This document shows positions 35,588 to 44,288 of a stretch of DNA of 64,000 nt, piece by piece. The stretch spans positions 62,001-126,000 of the forward strand of contig JAAUSF010000001.1 in assembly GCA_012033255.1 (NCBI GenBank), given 5' to 3'. The translations under genes and the position numbers were made by a program. Within the stretch, counting starts at the first letter, position 1, and each line of letters begins with the position of its first letter. The DNA is from Cyanobacteria bacterium RU_5_0 (GTDB taxonomy: Bacteria; Cyanobacteriota; Cyanobacteriia; Elainellales; Elainellaceae). Under the pieces are notes generated by a model. It was not told the DNA's origin, made no database searches, and worked only from the letters and a program-made list of their open reading frames with translations.

Positions 35588-37971
35588 GCGCTGTCCTCCT
35601 TACAAAGCAAGGGTGCTGCCAACGGCACGATCGCCACCACTTCTGTTCCTTGCCCTGCCTGGCTAGTGATGATCAACTGCCCGCCTAGATTCTGGACACG
35701 TTCCCGCATTCCTACCAAACCAAAGCCCAGACCGTTATGATGATCAGGATTAAATCCATCGCCATTGTCTTGTACCCGTAGTCGAATGGCTTGGAAATCA
35801 AAGGTCAATTCCACAGAAATTGTCCTGGCATTGGCATGTTTGAGTGTGTTGATCGTCGCTTCCTGAACAATCCGCAACAGATTCGTTTCGATGTCGCAAG
35901 GTAAAGGATAAGGAGGGGTTTGAATCTGGCACTGAGCTTGGAGGGTAGTGCCTGTTGTGAGTCCATTGACCAGGCGCTGTAACGTATGGCTCAGACCTTC
36001 TTGCTCTAATCGGGGTGGACGAAGTGCCCAGACCGATCGCCGTGCTTCTGCTAACCCTTCCCGTGCTAAATCATAGGTTGCGTTGATCAGGGTTCTGGCT
36101 CGTGAGTCGGTTGGGACTACGACTTTTGCCGTCTCCATCTGCATAATCACCCCTGTAAACACTTGCGCGAGCGTATCGTGAATCTCGCGGGCAAAGCGGT
36201 TGCGCTCTTCTAAAATGGAGGCTGCTTCCGCTTGCTGGCGTTCAGCGAGTGCAGCGGCTCGCTGCGGTCTTAGATCCAGTACAAATCCAATCATAGTCTG
36301 TTGGCTATTTTTTAGAACAGCCTCTTGGAGAACGGCATAGCCAATTAAAACGGGAACGCGACTCCCATTCTTGCAATAGTATTCCTTCTCGTAGGAGCGA
36401 CATACCCCCTTGGTTTTGAGTTCTTCAACGGCTTGTTGATCGACCTGAATATACTCGGATGGAGTCATCTCAGACCAATTGACTTTACCAGAACGAACAT
36501 CGTCCTGGGTGTAGTCAATCATGTTTAAGAAGGCATCATTGGCTTCCATCACTGAACCATTCAGGTCAGCGACGATCGCGCCAATCAGGTTGGATTCGAC
36601 TAAGCGCCTAAATTTGGCTTCACTGCGTCGCAGGGCGGCTTCTGATTGCTGACGTTCTTCAGTAAAGGAAGCTTGGAGTTGATGCGCCATCCAGTTAAAG
36701 GATGCGGCGAGTTCTCCTAAATCGCCCGATCGCTCAATTTTGACGGTCTGATCCCATTCTCCTCTGGCGAGTGCTTTTGCAGAGCGACTGAGGCTGACCA
36801 GTGGGCGGGTAATCCACCGGGCTGTCAGAATACTAATGGCGACTCCGACGATTAAAGCGGCAATACACAATAGAACAGTGATGCGGGTGTTAGCCTGGAT
36901 TCGCTCCATGAAATCGGCTTCTGGAAGCACCGTCACAATCAGCCAATCTAACCCTCGTGGGTCTTGAAACGGCAATACCTGGACAAACTGTTGTTTGCCG
37001 TCCATCCTGAAGTCTAGTAGCTGAGAGGTCTGAATTTGATCGAAGCTACCAAAGCGATCGCGCAAGTAGGTTGCCGTTGTCTGTACGGTTCTATTGTCAC
37101 TGGCGATCGCGCTTAAGCGTTGAGCCGTATTCGCATGGCTTTCGCTCGTCGGTTGCTCGATCGAGGTAGAAACTAACAGTCCCGATCGCTCCATAATAAA
37201 AGCCGTTCCACTCTTGCCAATCTCCAGGCTTTCCAGAAATCGGTTCATCTCTTGAGGTAAGAAAAAATCGGTGGCACAAACGCCACGCAGCGATTGATTC
37301 GTCGCATCATAGATCGGCATACTCGCCGTAATGGTGGGTAGGCCCGTGGTGAAATCGGCATAGATAGCGCTCCAGGTCGGTTGACCCACGATGACGGCTG
37401 CCTTGTACCACGGGCGCAGCCGAGCATCGAACCGTTTCGTATCTTTGCCCAAGAGTCGATCGCGCTTGCCCTGGGAATTTAAGCTATAGAAATGGGGAAT
37501 ATTGTGGGTCGTGGTGTTACTGCTCCAAAGCTGCAATGAGTTTTCTCCCGCCAGTCTGCCAACACCCAGAACCGCTCCACTGCGATCGCTGCCACAATAA
37601 ATTAAGCTGGTAGAAGGAAACATCAAGGTTTGCTGCCAGAATTGAGACTCTCCCTTGGCATTGTCTACATCAATACTGTTCTCAGCAAAGGCGATCGCAT
37701 TAAAGCGATTGATGGTATGCGGAATCTCGGTATAGGTCTTAAGTTTTTCTTCAATCCGATTCGTAATGCCGCGCCGCAGTTGACCAGACAGATCATTGAC
37801 CGTCTGCTGTCCATGTCTAAACGAAAAATAGCCGACTAAACCAACGGTTACAAGGGTTTGTAGAGCAAACGGAAGAATTAGAACAGTTTGTAGGGGAACA
37901 GTTTTAGAAACCTGGCGGACTGCATGATTGAATCGTTTGAGTAACATGTCAAGATTCCCTGAACTATGCAC
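35584..37971 (-). CDS. hybrid-sensing histidine kinase (Cache-HAMP-PAS-HisKA_3)
   Basis: The 795-residue membrane kinase has an N-terminal segment, a large periplasmic dCache-type domain (about 60-345), a second segment, HAMP, a PAS domain (about 455-560), the NarX-type phosphoacceptor REIHDTLAQ (H598) and a GHKL ATPase ending with GFGLVGMRERV. Cache domains sense small extracellular ligands. Its partner regulator, overlapping by four bases, is broken, so the kinase may be orphaned or may talk to another regulator. Confidence 0.92.
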   Translation of the reverse strand: MHSSGNLDMLLKRFNHAVRQVSKTVPLQTVLILPFALQTLVTVGLVGYFSFRHGQQTVNDLSGQLRRGITNRIEEKLKTYTEIPHTINRFNAIAFAENSIDVDNAKGESQFWQQTLMFPSTSLIYCGSDRSGAVLGVGRLAGENSLQLWSSNTTTHNIPHFYSLNSQGKRDRLLGKDTKRFDARLRPWYKAAVIVGQPTWSAIYADFTTGLPTITASMPIYDATNQSLRGVCATDFFLPQEMNRFLESLEIGKSGTAFIMERSGLLVSTSIEQPTSESHANTAQRLSAIASDNRTVQTTATYLRDRFGSFDQIQTSQLLDFRMDGKQQFVQVLPFQDPRGLDWLIVTVLPEADFMERIQANTRITVLLCIAALIVGVAISILTARWITRPLVSLSRSAKALARGEWDQTVKIERSGDLGELAASFNWMAHQLQASFTEERQQSEAALRRSEAKFRRLVESNLIGAIVADLNGSVMEANDAFLNMIDYTQDDVRSGKVNWSEMTPSEYIQVDQQAVEELKTKGVCRSYEKEYYCKNGSRVPVLIGYAVLQEAVLKNSQQTMIGFVLDLRPQRAAALAERQQAEAASILEERNRFAREIHDTLAQVFTGVIMQMETAKVVVPTDSRARTLINATYDLAREGLAEARRSVWALRPPRLEQEGLSHTLQRLVNGLTTGTTLQAQCQIQTPPYPLPCDIETNLLRIVQEATINTLKHANARTISVELTFDFQAIRLRVQDNGDGFNPDHHNGLGFGLVGMRERVQNLGGQLIITSQAGQGTEVVAIVPLAAPLLCKEDSA

Positions 37972-38006
37972 GAATCCAATTCGATCGCTATCATGAGGTG
38001 GAGCAG

Positions 38007-38288
38007 TTAAGACACTTTGGGCAATTCCATCGGTTTTAACCCAAGTCCTAGTTCCTTCAGCAACAGAAACAATTGATGAAACGTTCTATCCATTGAAGTC
38101 GGTTGGACAATTTTTAGCCGTTCAAGCAAGTCTGCCTCTTTGCCGCTTGCCTTTGCCACATTCTGCAACGCTACCAAAAACAAATCTGCATCGCCTTCCT
38201 CTAACGCCGCATTGAGATAGGCAACTGCTCGTTCTGGGTCTTGCAAATATCCCATCAACTCTTGCTCGTAGCTTCTGCTCTTAGGCAT
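38007..38288 (-). CDS. HigA-like antitoxin (addiction module antidote)
   Basis: MPKSRSYEQELMGYLQDPERAVAYLNAALEEGD starts an approximately 93-residue protein of the HigA-like antidote family with a Cro/CI-like HTH (LFLVALQNVAKASG). The frame is open to 38363, but that extension is the other-frame reading of the toxin gene. Its toxin partner just upstream is decayed, so this is an orphan antitoxin. It might still protect against related toxins or act as a repressor. Confidence 0.8.
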   Translation of the reverse strand: MPKSRSYEQELMGYLQDPERAVAYLNAALEEGDADLFLVALQNVAKASGKEADLLERLKIVQPTSMDRTFHQLFLLLKELGLGLKPMELPKVS

Positions 38289-38500
38289 CATCCCGACTCC
38301 TGTAATCCATCCAATACTGTTGCGCTTTTTCAATATCTCGTGACTTAGAGCTTTTATCCCCACCCCAAAGAATTACAATCCCTGGTCACTCACTCGCCCA
38401 AAATACACTCGATAGCCTGCACCCGTGTCAATCCGAAACTCAAACATTCCATCTGTGCAATCAGTTTATAATCACCTAGATTGCCTTATTTAACCTTAAT
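38281..38500 (-). pseudogene. decayed HigB-type (RelE/ParE superfamily) toxin
   Basis: Minus-strand fragments in three frames read GNLGDYKLIA, MFEFRIDTGAGYRVYFGRV, and VILWGGDKSSKSRDIEKA with QQYWMDYRSRDDA before the stop at 38281. They follow the HigB/COG3657 pattern. At least two frameshifts and one in-frame stop separate them. The last codons overlap the antitoxin start by eight bases, the normal toxin-antitoxin arrangement. Confidence 0.8.
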
Positions 38501-38593
38501 TTTCTCAAGTGGCGATCGCTATGACGGAGAATTTGCGAATGGTAAGCGCAATGGTTGTGGAACAGTATTCTTTACAAAACATAAGTCTACTGA

Positions 38594-38962
38594 CTAACGA
38601 CAGTCTAAAAGCTGCGTTTTGGAATATGCCTTTTGCAATTCTGTTTGGCGTTGCTTATCAGAATGACCATAGGTTGATAAGGTTTGAATAACCGCAGGCA
38701 TGGGCGGTGAGACAAAGACGTCCTGACCCAGATTGCTGAACAGGATGACCGTTTGTAGGCGCAATTGACGCCGTTGATGCTGGCGGTACAAGTTGGTGTA
38801 GGTCTGTGAAACCTGTTGCCACTGATCAGGAGGGCAGTAGCTGCGATCGATCAATACGGTAATCGTTGGAATGGCAAAGAACCAACTGATCAATAGTCCG
38901 GTGATCAAAAACGCTAGCCAACTGAATCCTAGTGTTTTAAGGAGTCGTGTGTTGAGGTTCAT
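38594..38962 (-). CDS. small membrane-anchored protein of unknown function
   Basis: One N-terminal hydrophobic segment (LGFSWLAFLITGLLISWFFA) is followed by a charged part with a QHQRRQLRLQ helix and two cysteines. It is 122 residues, probably anchored and facing the periplasm. It follows the VWA lipoprotein gene by 27 bp and is likely the last gene of that operon. Confidence 0.6.
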   Translation of the reverse strand: MNLNTRLLKTLGFSWLAFLITGLLISWFFAIPTITVLIDRSYCPPDQWQQVSQTYTNLYRQHQRRQLRLQTVILFSNLGQDVFVSPPMPAVIQTLSTYGHSDKQRQTELQKAYSKTQLLDCR

Positions 38963-38989
38963 AGTTGGGATGTTTTGAACGTAATTGGA

Positions 38990-40720
38990 TCAGAGATTTG
39001 TTTGGAACAAGTCCTTGAGCAGAATTTGTACTTTTTCGGGAGTACCTTCGTACACAGTCCCTTCTCGAATGGCAGCGATCGCCTCTAATTCTTGTTGATT
39101 CACTTCTCCGTAGGCAATCGGGTAAATCCTCACGCCACTGTGCTGAATCACATCCTTAATTTGTTCAAATTCCAGTCCATCGGTTCGTTCTCCATCGGTA
39201 AGCAGCAGTAGGTAAAATTGTCCCTCTGGATCGGTTTTTTGCTTTTCCATCAGATCGGCTAAACCAACGGCAACTCCGTCATAAAGTGCTGTGGCACCAT
39301 TGGCTTGAAGTTGATTAATCGCAACAAACAATCGTTTTTGCTCTGACATGTTAAACGGAGCAAGGGCAATCCGGCGAATGGGGCGATCGCCAAAAGTCAC
39401 CAAGCCGATCTGATTTCCTGCGTTGATCTGCTGGCTAGCAAATCGGAGGGCATCCTGAACCGCTTTCAGACGACCATTTTGCTCCATCGAGCCACTTGTA
39501 TCTATGACTAGCTCCATGTACACCGTTTTGCCACCATCTTTACGCTGTTTCCAGAAGGTCTGAGCCGCTTTCAGCACTTCCCCTGACGGGATGGGCGGAA
39601 ATTCACCTTGCTTCAGATACTCAGTTTGTTCATAGCCCTGTTGCTCTGCCAATTGTTGCATAGGAGCAGAAGTAGCAAATTTGGCAAACGCTTGCAGGGC
39701 TTCTCGTTCAGATGCCGTATTCCACTCAAATCCAACTAGGGGAGAGACTTCAGGAACACCAAAGGGAACATAGGCGAGTTGTTCAAATCCTGGTTGTTTC
39801 TTGAGAGTGACATAGCTCTGATATGCCATGACGATCGCCTGGAATGTTTGGGGATCACGCAGCCAAATTTGTTTCAAGTCCAGGTAGGTGGGCGTTGTTA
39901 AGGCAATTTGTTTTTGGAAGGTACTAAACGCTGAACTAGTTTGAGGAGATTCTAGTTCGGCAACCGTCAAGGGTTTGCCGTCTTGAGCATGACCAGCGGA
40001 GCGCCAAAGCAAAGTATACAGAAAATTCAATGCCGATGAAGCGATATAGGGATTAGAATAGCCAACTTTGATCTGACCCGCCAGAATGGTATTTAATACG
40101 CGATCGAACGTCACCTTTCCACCCTGCCCCAATGCTGCATAGACCTGGGGCTGGATAGCAAAAATGGCTTGGTTTGAGACTAATGCAGGGGCGATCGGTT
40201 GTAGTGGCACTCCTTCTGCTTTCAGAATCTCTACCCACAAATCGTTGGCCGGGGTGTAGCCTGCGGGTTCTCCTTTCTTAGCCGCTAGAATTTGTGCGCC
40301 CAATCCAGACGGAATATTGCGAATTCCAACTTGTATCACCTCCCCAGAACTGAGAGTTTGTCGTTGCTGATTAAACTGTTCAACCACATCAATTAACCAG
40401 CGTTCATCTTGTCGTTCTCCATTCGCTTTTTCAGCCGAACTGTAAATCTCAACATATACAATATTTGGGTCATCAGTGGGTTTAGCACCATACAGAGGAA
40501 AGGTATTTGGATCGGGTACAGAATCAGTCAGGGGAGGAATCTCGATATTGTAGGTTTCGGTATCGTTTATCGTCTGAGATTCCACTTGAATCTTGGGTAA
40601 AAGCTGTTCACGGAGATAGCGATCGGCGCTTTCAAATGAATCGATCGACGGTGAACAAGCCCATAGCAAGCTGAGACATAGACCGATCGCTAGCCAAAAT
40701 TTGAAGTGTAATTTTTTCAT
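38990..40720 (-). CDS. lipoprotein with solute-binding-like and VWA domains
   Basis: The 576-residue protein has a lipobox signal (LSLLWAC, Cys about 22). A solute-binding-like region (about 65-370, with VSNQAIFAIQP and WLRDPQTFQAIVMAY) is followed by a von Willebrand A domain with MIDAS motif DTSGSMEQNG, GLVTFGD and LLLTDGERTDG. It should sit on the outer face of the inner membrane and bind metal-dependent ligands. It lies five bases after the membrane coiled-coil gene and belongs to the CHAT/kinase locus. Confidence 0.88.
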   Translation of the reverse strand: MKKLHFKFWLAIGLCLSLLWACSPSIDSFESADRYLREQLLPKIQVESQTINDTETYNIEIPPLTDSVPDPNTFPLYGAKPTDDPNIVYVEIYSSAEKANGERQDERWLIDVVEQFNQQRQTLSSGEVIQVGIRNIPSGLGAQILAAKKGEPAGYTPANDLWVEILKAEGVPLQPIAPALVSNQAIFAIQPQVYAALGQGGKVTFDRVLNTILAGQIKVGYSNPYIASSALNFLYTLLWRSAGHAQDGKPLTVAELESPQTSSAFSTFQKQIALTTPTYLDLKQIWLRDPQTFQAIVMAYQSYVTLKKQPGFEQLAYVPFGVPEVSPLVGFEWNTASEREALQAFAKFATSAPMQQLAEQQGYEQTEYLKQGEFPPIPSGEVLKAAQTFWKQRKDGGKTVYMELVIDTSGSMEQNGRLKAVQDALRFASQQINAGNQIGLVTFGDRPIRRIALAPFNMSEQKRLFVAINQLQANGATALYDGVAVGLADLMEKQKTDPEGQFYLLLLTDGERTDGLEFEQIKDVIQHSGVRIYPIAYGEVNQQELEAIAAIREGTVYEGTPEKVQILLKDLFQTNL

Positions 40721-40724
40721 TGCT

Positions 40725-42119
40725 TTAATCTCCTAAAATTCCTCGTGCGTTTTCTGCGATCAGGGTTTGTAACCGAGTTGAGATGACAGAAGCAGTGGTC
40801 AATGAACGTTGCTTCAAGTGTTCTAGCGCCATCTGATCGCGCAATTCCTGAAGTTGGTCATGAGTGAATTGAAGCCGAGTTTGGCTACTTTGCAATTGTT
40901 GTTGTGCCAACTCTCGATAGCGTGGTGTTTGCACTTGTTGAATCACTTGCAACGCCTGTACCAGTTGGTCAACCAGATCCAGGACGGTGTGCAATGTTTC
41001 GAGTAAATCTGGAATGAAAGTAGATTCTTGTGCGGCAATTTGTGTGGCTATCTTCTGGATGTCCTGAGCTTGTTGCTCAACCGATTGCCACAGCGATCGA
41101 GACGCATCGGGAATTTGGTTGTTCAGAACATTGATGTGATTGAGAAAAACATCGATTTGCAGTAGGTTTGCAGAACTTGTTGAAGGTGTTGCTGAATGAG
41201 TTGTTTTGTGAGATTGAAGTTGTCTATACCAGGAAACGATCGCCAACGCTACAATCACAGCACCACTCAAGAGAACGATCGATCGTATTCCTAACCACCC
41301 CATAAAGCCGATGTAACCGATCGCTAAACCAAGCAACAAGAAATAAGTATGGGGTAATCGAGAGAAATAATGCTGAAGTTGAGTCGTCATGACTGGATGA
41401 CCTCGCTGATAGTTTTCAGAGTGCCAGAGCTGCATTGTTGCACCACGCATTTGAACGTTTATACATTCAATGCGACTTAGAAATTTTCGACGTTGATCTC
41501 TTTTGAAGTACTGAAGTGGTGATACCAATTGCTTGAAAACCCAGTTGATCAATTGAACAACTAAAAGAAAAGCGCAAGGTAGGCTAAAAAAGCAAACAAT
41601 GTAAAGAAAGCCACAAAGAAAATCAATGACAGGTTGCCATCGATTGTATTGCAATGAGACGAACAATTTTTCTTCAGGATTCTCGATAAATTTGTTGAAG
41701 TGATGATTCAAAATCTCTAATCCTGGATCATTACGAATAGAGTAAGTTTTAATTGGATAAATACCACTTCGAGAGCGTAATGAAGCAACATACTTAGTCT
41801 GGTTTTCGCCGTCTGAGGAAGAGATATGCTCATCAATCGCTATTCCTTGAACGTCTTTGATCTCCTGTTCTGAAGAACGTAATAAAGCCTGATATTTTAA
41901 TATGCAATCAATGCGAATAGAGTTTACTTTCTGGCAAGTCGCCTCGCTTGGCTGACCAATCCACAATGCAAAATAAATAGAGAATAGAATAGCGAAAACA
42001 ATCGATAGATTTATCAAAAGCATATACAACATCAATAGCCCCCAAAATATTGCTTTGACTGTCTTCCGAAGTACTTTGCAGATACGCGATCGCAACGTTG
42101 GCGACGATGAGTTTGGCAT
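40725..42119 (-). CDS. membrane protein with C-terminal coiled coil
   Basis: Hydrophobic segments lie near the N terminus (WGLLMLYMLLINLSIVFAI), the middle (FLCGFLYIVCFFSLPCAF) and about residues 265-305 (two helices). The last 130 residues are a coiled coil (QQLQSSQTRLQFTHDQLQEL). A TTG at 42200 would extend it, but ATG 42119 (MPNSSSPTL) is likelier. I do not recognise the family. Its place between the kinase and the VWA lipoprotein suggests a signal transmitter. Confidence 0.65.
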   Translation of the reverse strand: MPNSSSPTLRSRICKVLRKTVKAIFWGLLMLYMLLINLSIVFAILFSIYFALWIGQPSEATCQKVNSIRIDCILKYQALLRSSEQEIKDVQGIAIDEHISSSDGENQTKYVASLRSRSGIYPIKTYSIRNDPGLEILNHHFNKFIENPEEKLFVSLQYNRWQPVIDFLCGFLYIVCFFSLPCAFLLVVQLINWVFKQLVSPLQYFKRDQRRKFLSRIECINVQMRGATMQLWHSENYQRGHPVMTTQLQHYFSRLPHTYFLLLGLAIGYIGFMGWLGIRSIVLLSGAVIVALAIVSWYRQLQSHKTTHSATPSTSSANLLQIDVFLNHINVLNNQIPDASRSLWQSVEQQAQDIQKIATQIAAQESTFIPDLLETLHTVLDLVDQLVQALQVIQQVQTPRYRELAQQQLQSSQTRLQFTHDQLQELRDQMALEHLKQRSLTTASVISTRLQTLIAENARGILGD

Positions 42120-42770
42120 AGGTGGCAAACGAGTAGATTGAGGGATTGGTTTATAGAAAAGCTTTCGCAAGAAATGTTCGACATCCAGTTGGGCAACCAA
42201 GCAGGGATTGGATTTGGTGGCGATCGTAAGATTTGACTAGTTAATTGATCCGTCGCCTTCTGTAACCCCCACTCTTATCCTTTTGTTTGAAATAATTTGC
42301 CCAATTCCTTATCGGTAAAAAATAGGCTGGAGGGCGTGACCCACTTCATGGACAGCGATCGCTGCTGCAATCTTTGACATCTTTCCGCTCTCGCTCCCGC
42401 AGAATTGTTCGAGTCACTTCAATCGCAGTTATTCCATATTGGTTATCTTCCAGAAGAATCCGTTTCCAAGAACAATGCAGCCGGGGCGTTAATGCATCAA
42501 TTAACTGCTGGAAATATCTAGAACTGGTAGAGTTGCTATGGTGGTTGCTTTTAGGAACGTCCGATCGCATTAATTAGTTCTCCAGATGACGAAACTAATT
42601 CTTGAGCCGCTAAAGGACTGTCGGAAGCTGGAGTGAAATCCGCCGAAATTTTTACACAACTTTACATCGAGTTTGCTGAAAAAGTTAAACCCAAATAATA
42701 AGGAGTGATGCTCCTTACATCGATCGCTAATCTGAAACTTGGAATGGAATAACAAGCAACGAAAAATCGA
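42120..42770. other. intergenic gap with a protease-motif remnant
   Basis: This 650-bp gap separates the kinase gene from the membrane coiled-coil gene and may hold a second promoter. Apart from the short HEVGH remnant at 42309-42380, no gene is visible. Confidence 0.5.
42309..42380 (-). pseudogene. fragment with a zinc-protease HEVGHALQ motif
   Basis: A 23-residue minus-strand frame reads MSKIAAAIAVHEVGHALQP before a stop. It resembles the active-site helix of membrane zinc peptidases (YugP/Zn_peptidase_2 type) or M41 peptidases. No continuation is recognisable, so it is a relic at most. Confidence 0.3.
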
Positions 42771-44285
42771 TCACTGACGACGTAATATCCAAGACATTAT
42801 AAAAGTATAGATACCTAAATACATAGAGCCGCTCACAACCAGCCATGTAAAACTGCTTATAACTGGCCATATGGTACCAGCCTGCGTTTCGATATCAACG
42901 GGAGATAAGTCAAGTCGATCTACGGCAGCACTCATAGCAAACCACGGAATCAACCAGATTGCTCTTGGTGTTTTCTCTCTAATCACTGACCATCGGGCTG
43001 TTCCTGATATTGCACCAAAGATTGCCTGGTGCCAAACAGCATTCGCACCCAAAACCACCGTAGCGTTTGTCAAAGTTGAGCTAAAAACAGATGCAGGTAT
43101 CCACCAAGCAATTTCAGAAATCCATTTTTTCAGGACTAACCATTCTGCAACGCCAACACAAAAACCTAGCACAGTTCCAATTGTGAATGCACTGACTATC
43201 TGCAAGACATTTTCATCTTTATAAGTGTCAAGCACACCTAACCGTAGACGGCTATCAATACTATAAAAAATAATAAACAGGATAAAAACGATGACATAGC
43301 CAGCCGTAAAACCTAGACATGTTGCGATAAAGAACCTGAACCTGAAGTGCCAACCTACCTGCGATCGCTTGAGCGGGTATTGACGGGATGGAGGTTGAAC
43401 TGTTGAAACTAACTGATTGGGTGACAGTGGCACAGTTTGAGGTAGAATGCTTTGTCGTAAATTTTCGAGAGACTGTAACGCCTCTTGAGCAGATTGATAA
43501 CGCTCCTTGAAGTGACAGCGAACCATCCTATCTAAAACTGCGGTGAACTCTGGGCTAGCTTGCGCCCAGTTGTGCCACAGAGTTTCACCTGTGGTTGGAT
43601 CTTCTGGTAACTGCTGTGGTGCAAGGCCGGTTAGGGCTTGAATTCCGATCATTCCCACAGCATAGATATCACTACTGCGTTTGGGTTTGCCCGCTGCTTG
43701 TTCACCTGGCATGTACCCGGGTGTCCCAATTACGATCGTCCGACTGCTTGAGCCTTGAGTACAGGTTGTTTGAGCAACGGTTTCTTTGACAGCACCAAAG
43801 TCGATTAAGACAATTTTGCGGGTGTGTTTATGCCGAATTAGATTCTCAGGTTTAATATCCCGATGGATCACATTCTCCTGATGAACAAATGACAACACTC
43901 CCAAGATATCTTTTAACAAATCAATGACTTGAGTTTCAGACCAGGGACTTCCGGGAAGTATCTCTTTACTCAGATCATTGCCCTCAATAAATTCTTGAAC
44001 CAGATAGAATTCTTGATTCTCTTCAAAGTGAGCAAATAGCTGTGGGATTTGCTCATGCCTATTTCCTAACCGATAAAGAACTTCAGCTTCAGCATCAAAA
44101 AGCCGTTTAGCTGTTTGTAGTATAAAAGTATTAGTGCTTTGAGGCTGGAGTTGTTTGACGACACAAAACGGTTGACCAGGAAGTTGTTGATCAACGGCTA
44201 AGAAAGTTTGACCAAATCCGCCACTGCCCAAGTGTTTTGTAACATAATAGCGTCCACCCAGCGTTCTACCCAGCATGGCATACAC
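42771..44285 (-). CDS. membrane Ser/Thr protein kinase
   Basis: The 504-residue protein has an intact kinase domain (about 10-270): LGSGGFGQTFLA, VVKQL, VIHRDIKPENLI and LIDFGAVKE, so it should be active. The C-terminal 200 residues contain four or five membrane segments (such as FFIATCLGFTAGYVIVFILF). Start could be ATG 44276 (MLGRTLGG). It lies three bases after the CHAT gene stop, so the two are co-translated. Its topology puts the kinase in the cytoplasm beside the CHAT domain. Confidence 0.92.
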   Translation of the reverse strand: MYAMLGRTLGGRYYVTKHLGSGGFGQTFLAVDQQLPGQPFCVVKQLQPQSTNTFILQTAKRLFDAEAEVLYRLGNRHEQIPQLFAHFEENQEFYLVQEFIEGNDLSKEILPGSPWSETQVIDLLKDILGVLSFVHQENVIHRDIKPENLIRHKHTRKIVLIDFGAVKETVAQTTCTQGSSSRTIVIGTPGYMPGEQAAGKPKRSSDIYAVGMIGIQALTGLAPQQLPEDPTTGETLWHNWAQASPEFTAVLDRMVRCHFKERYQSAQEALQSLENLRQSILPQTVPLSPNQLVSTVQPPSRQYPLKRSQVGWHFRFRFFIATCLGFTAGYVIVFILFIIFYSIDSRLRLGVLDTYKDENVLQIVSAFTIGTVLGFCVGVAEWLVLKKWISEIAWWIPASVFSSTLTNATVVLGANAVWHQAIFGAISGTARWSVIREKTPRAIWLIPWFAMSAAVDRLDLSPVDIETQAGTIWPVISSFTWLVVSGSMYLGIYTFIMSWILRRQ

Positions 44286-44288
44286 TCT

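Noticed and set aside
42309-42380. functional FtsH-like peptidase
   Set aside because: Only 23 codons around the HEVGH motif exist; it was kept only as a low-confidence fragment.
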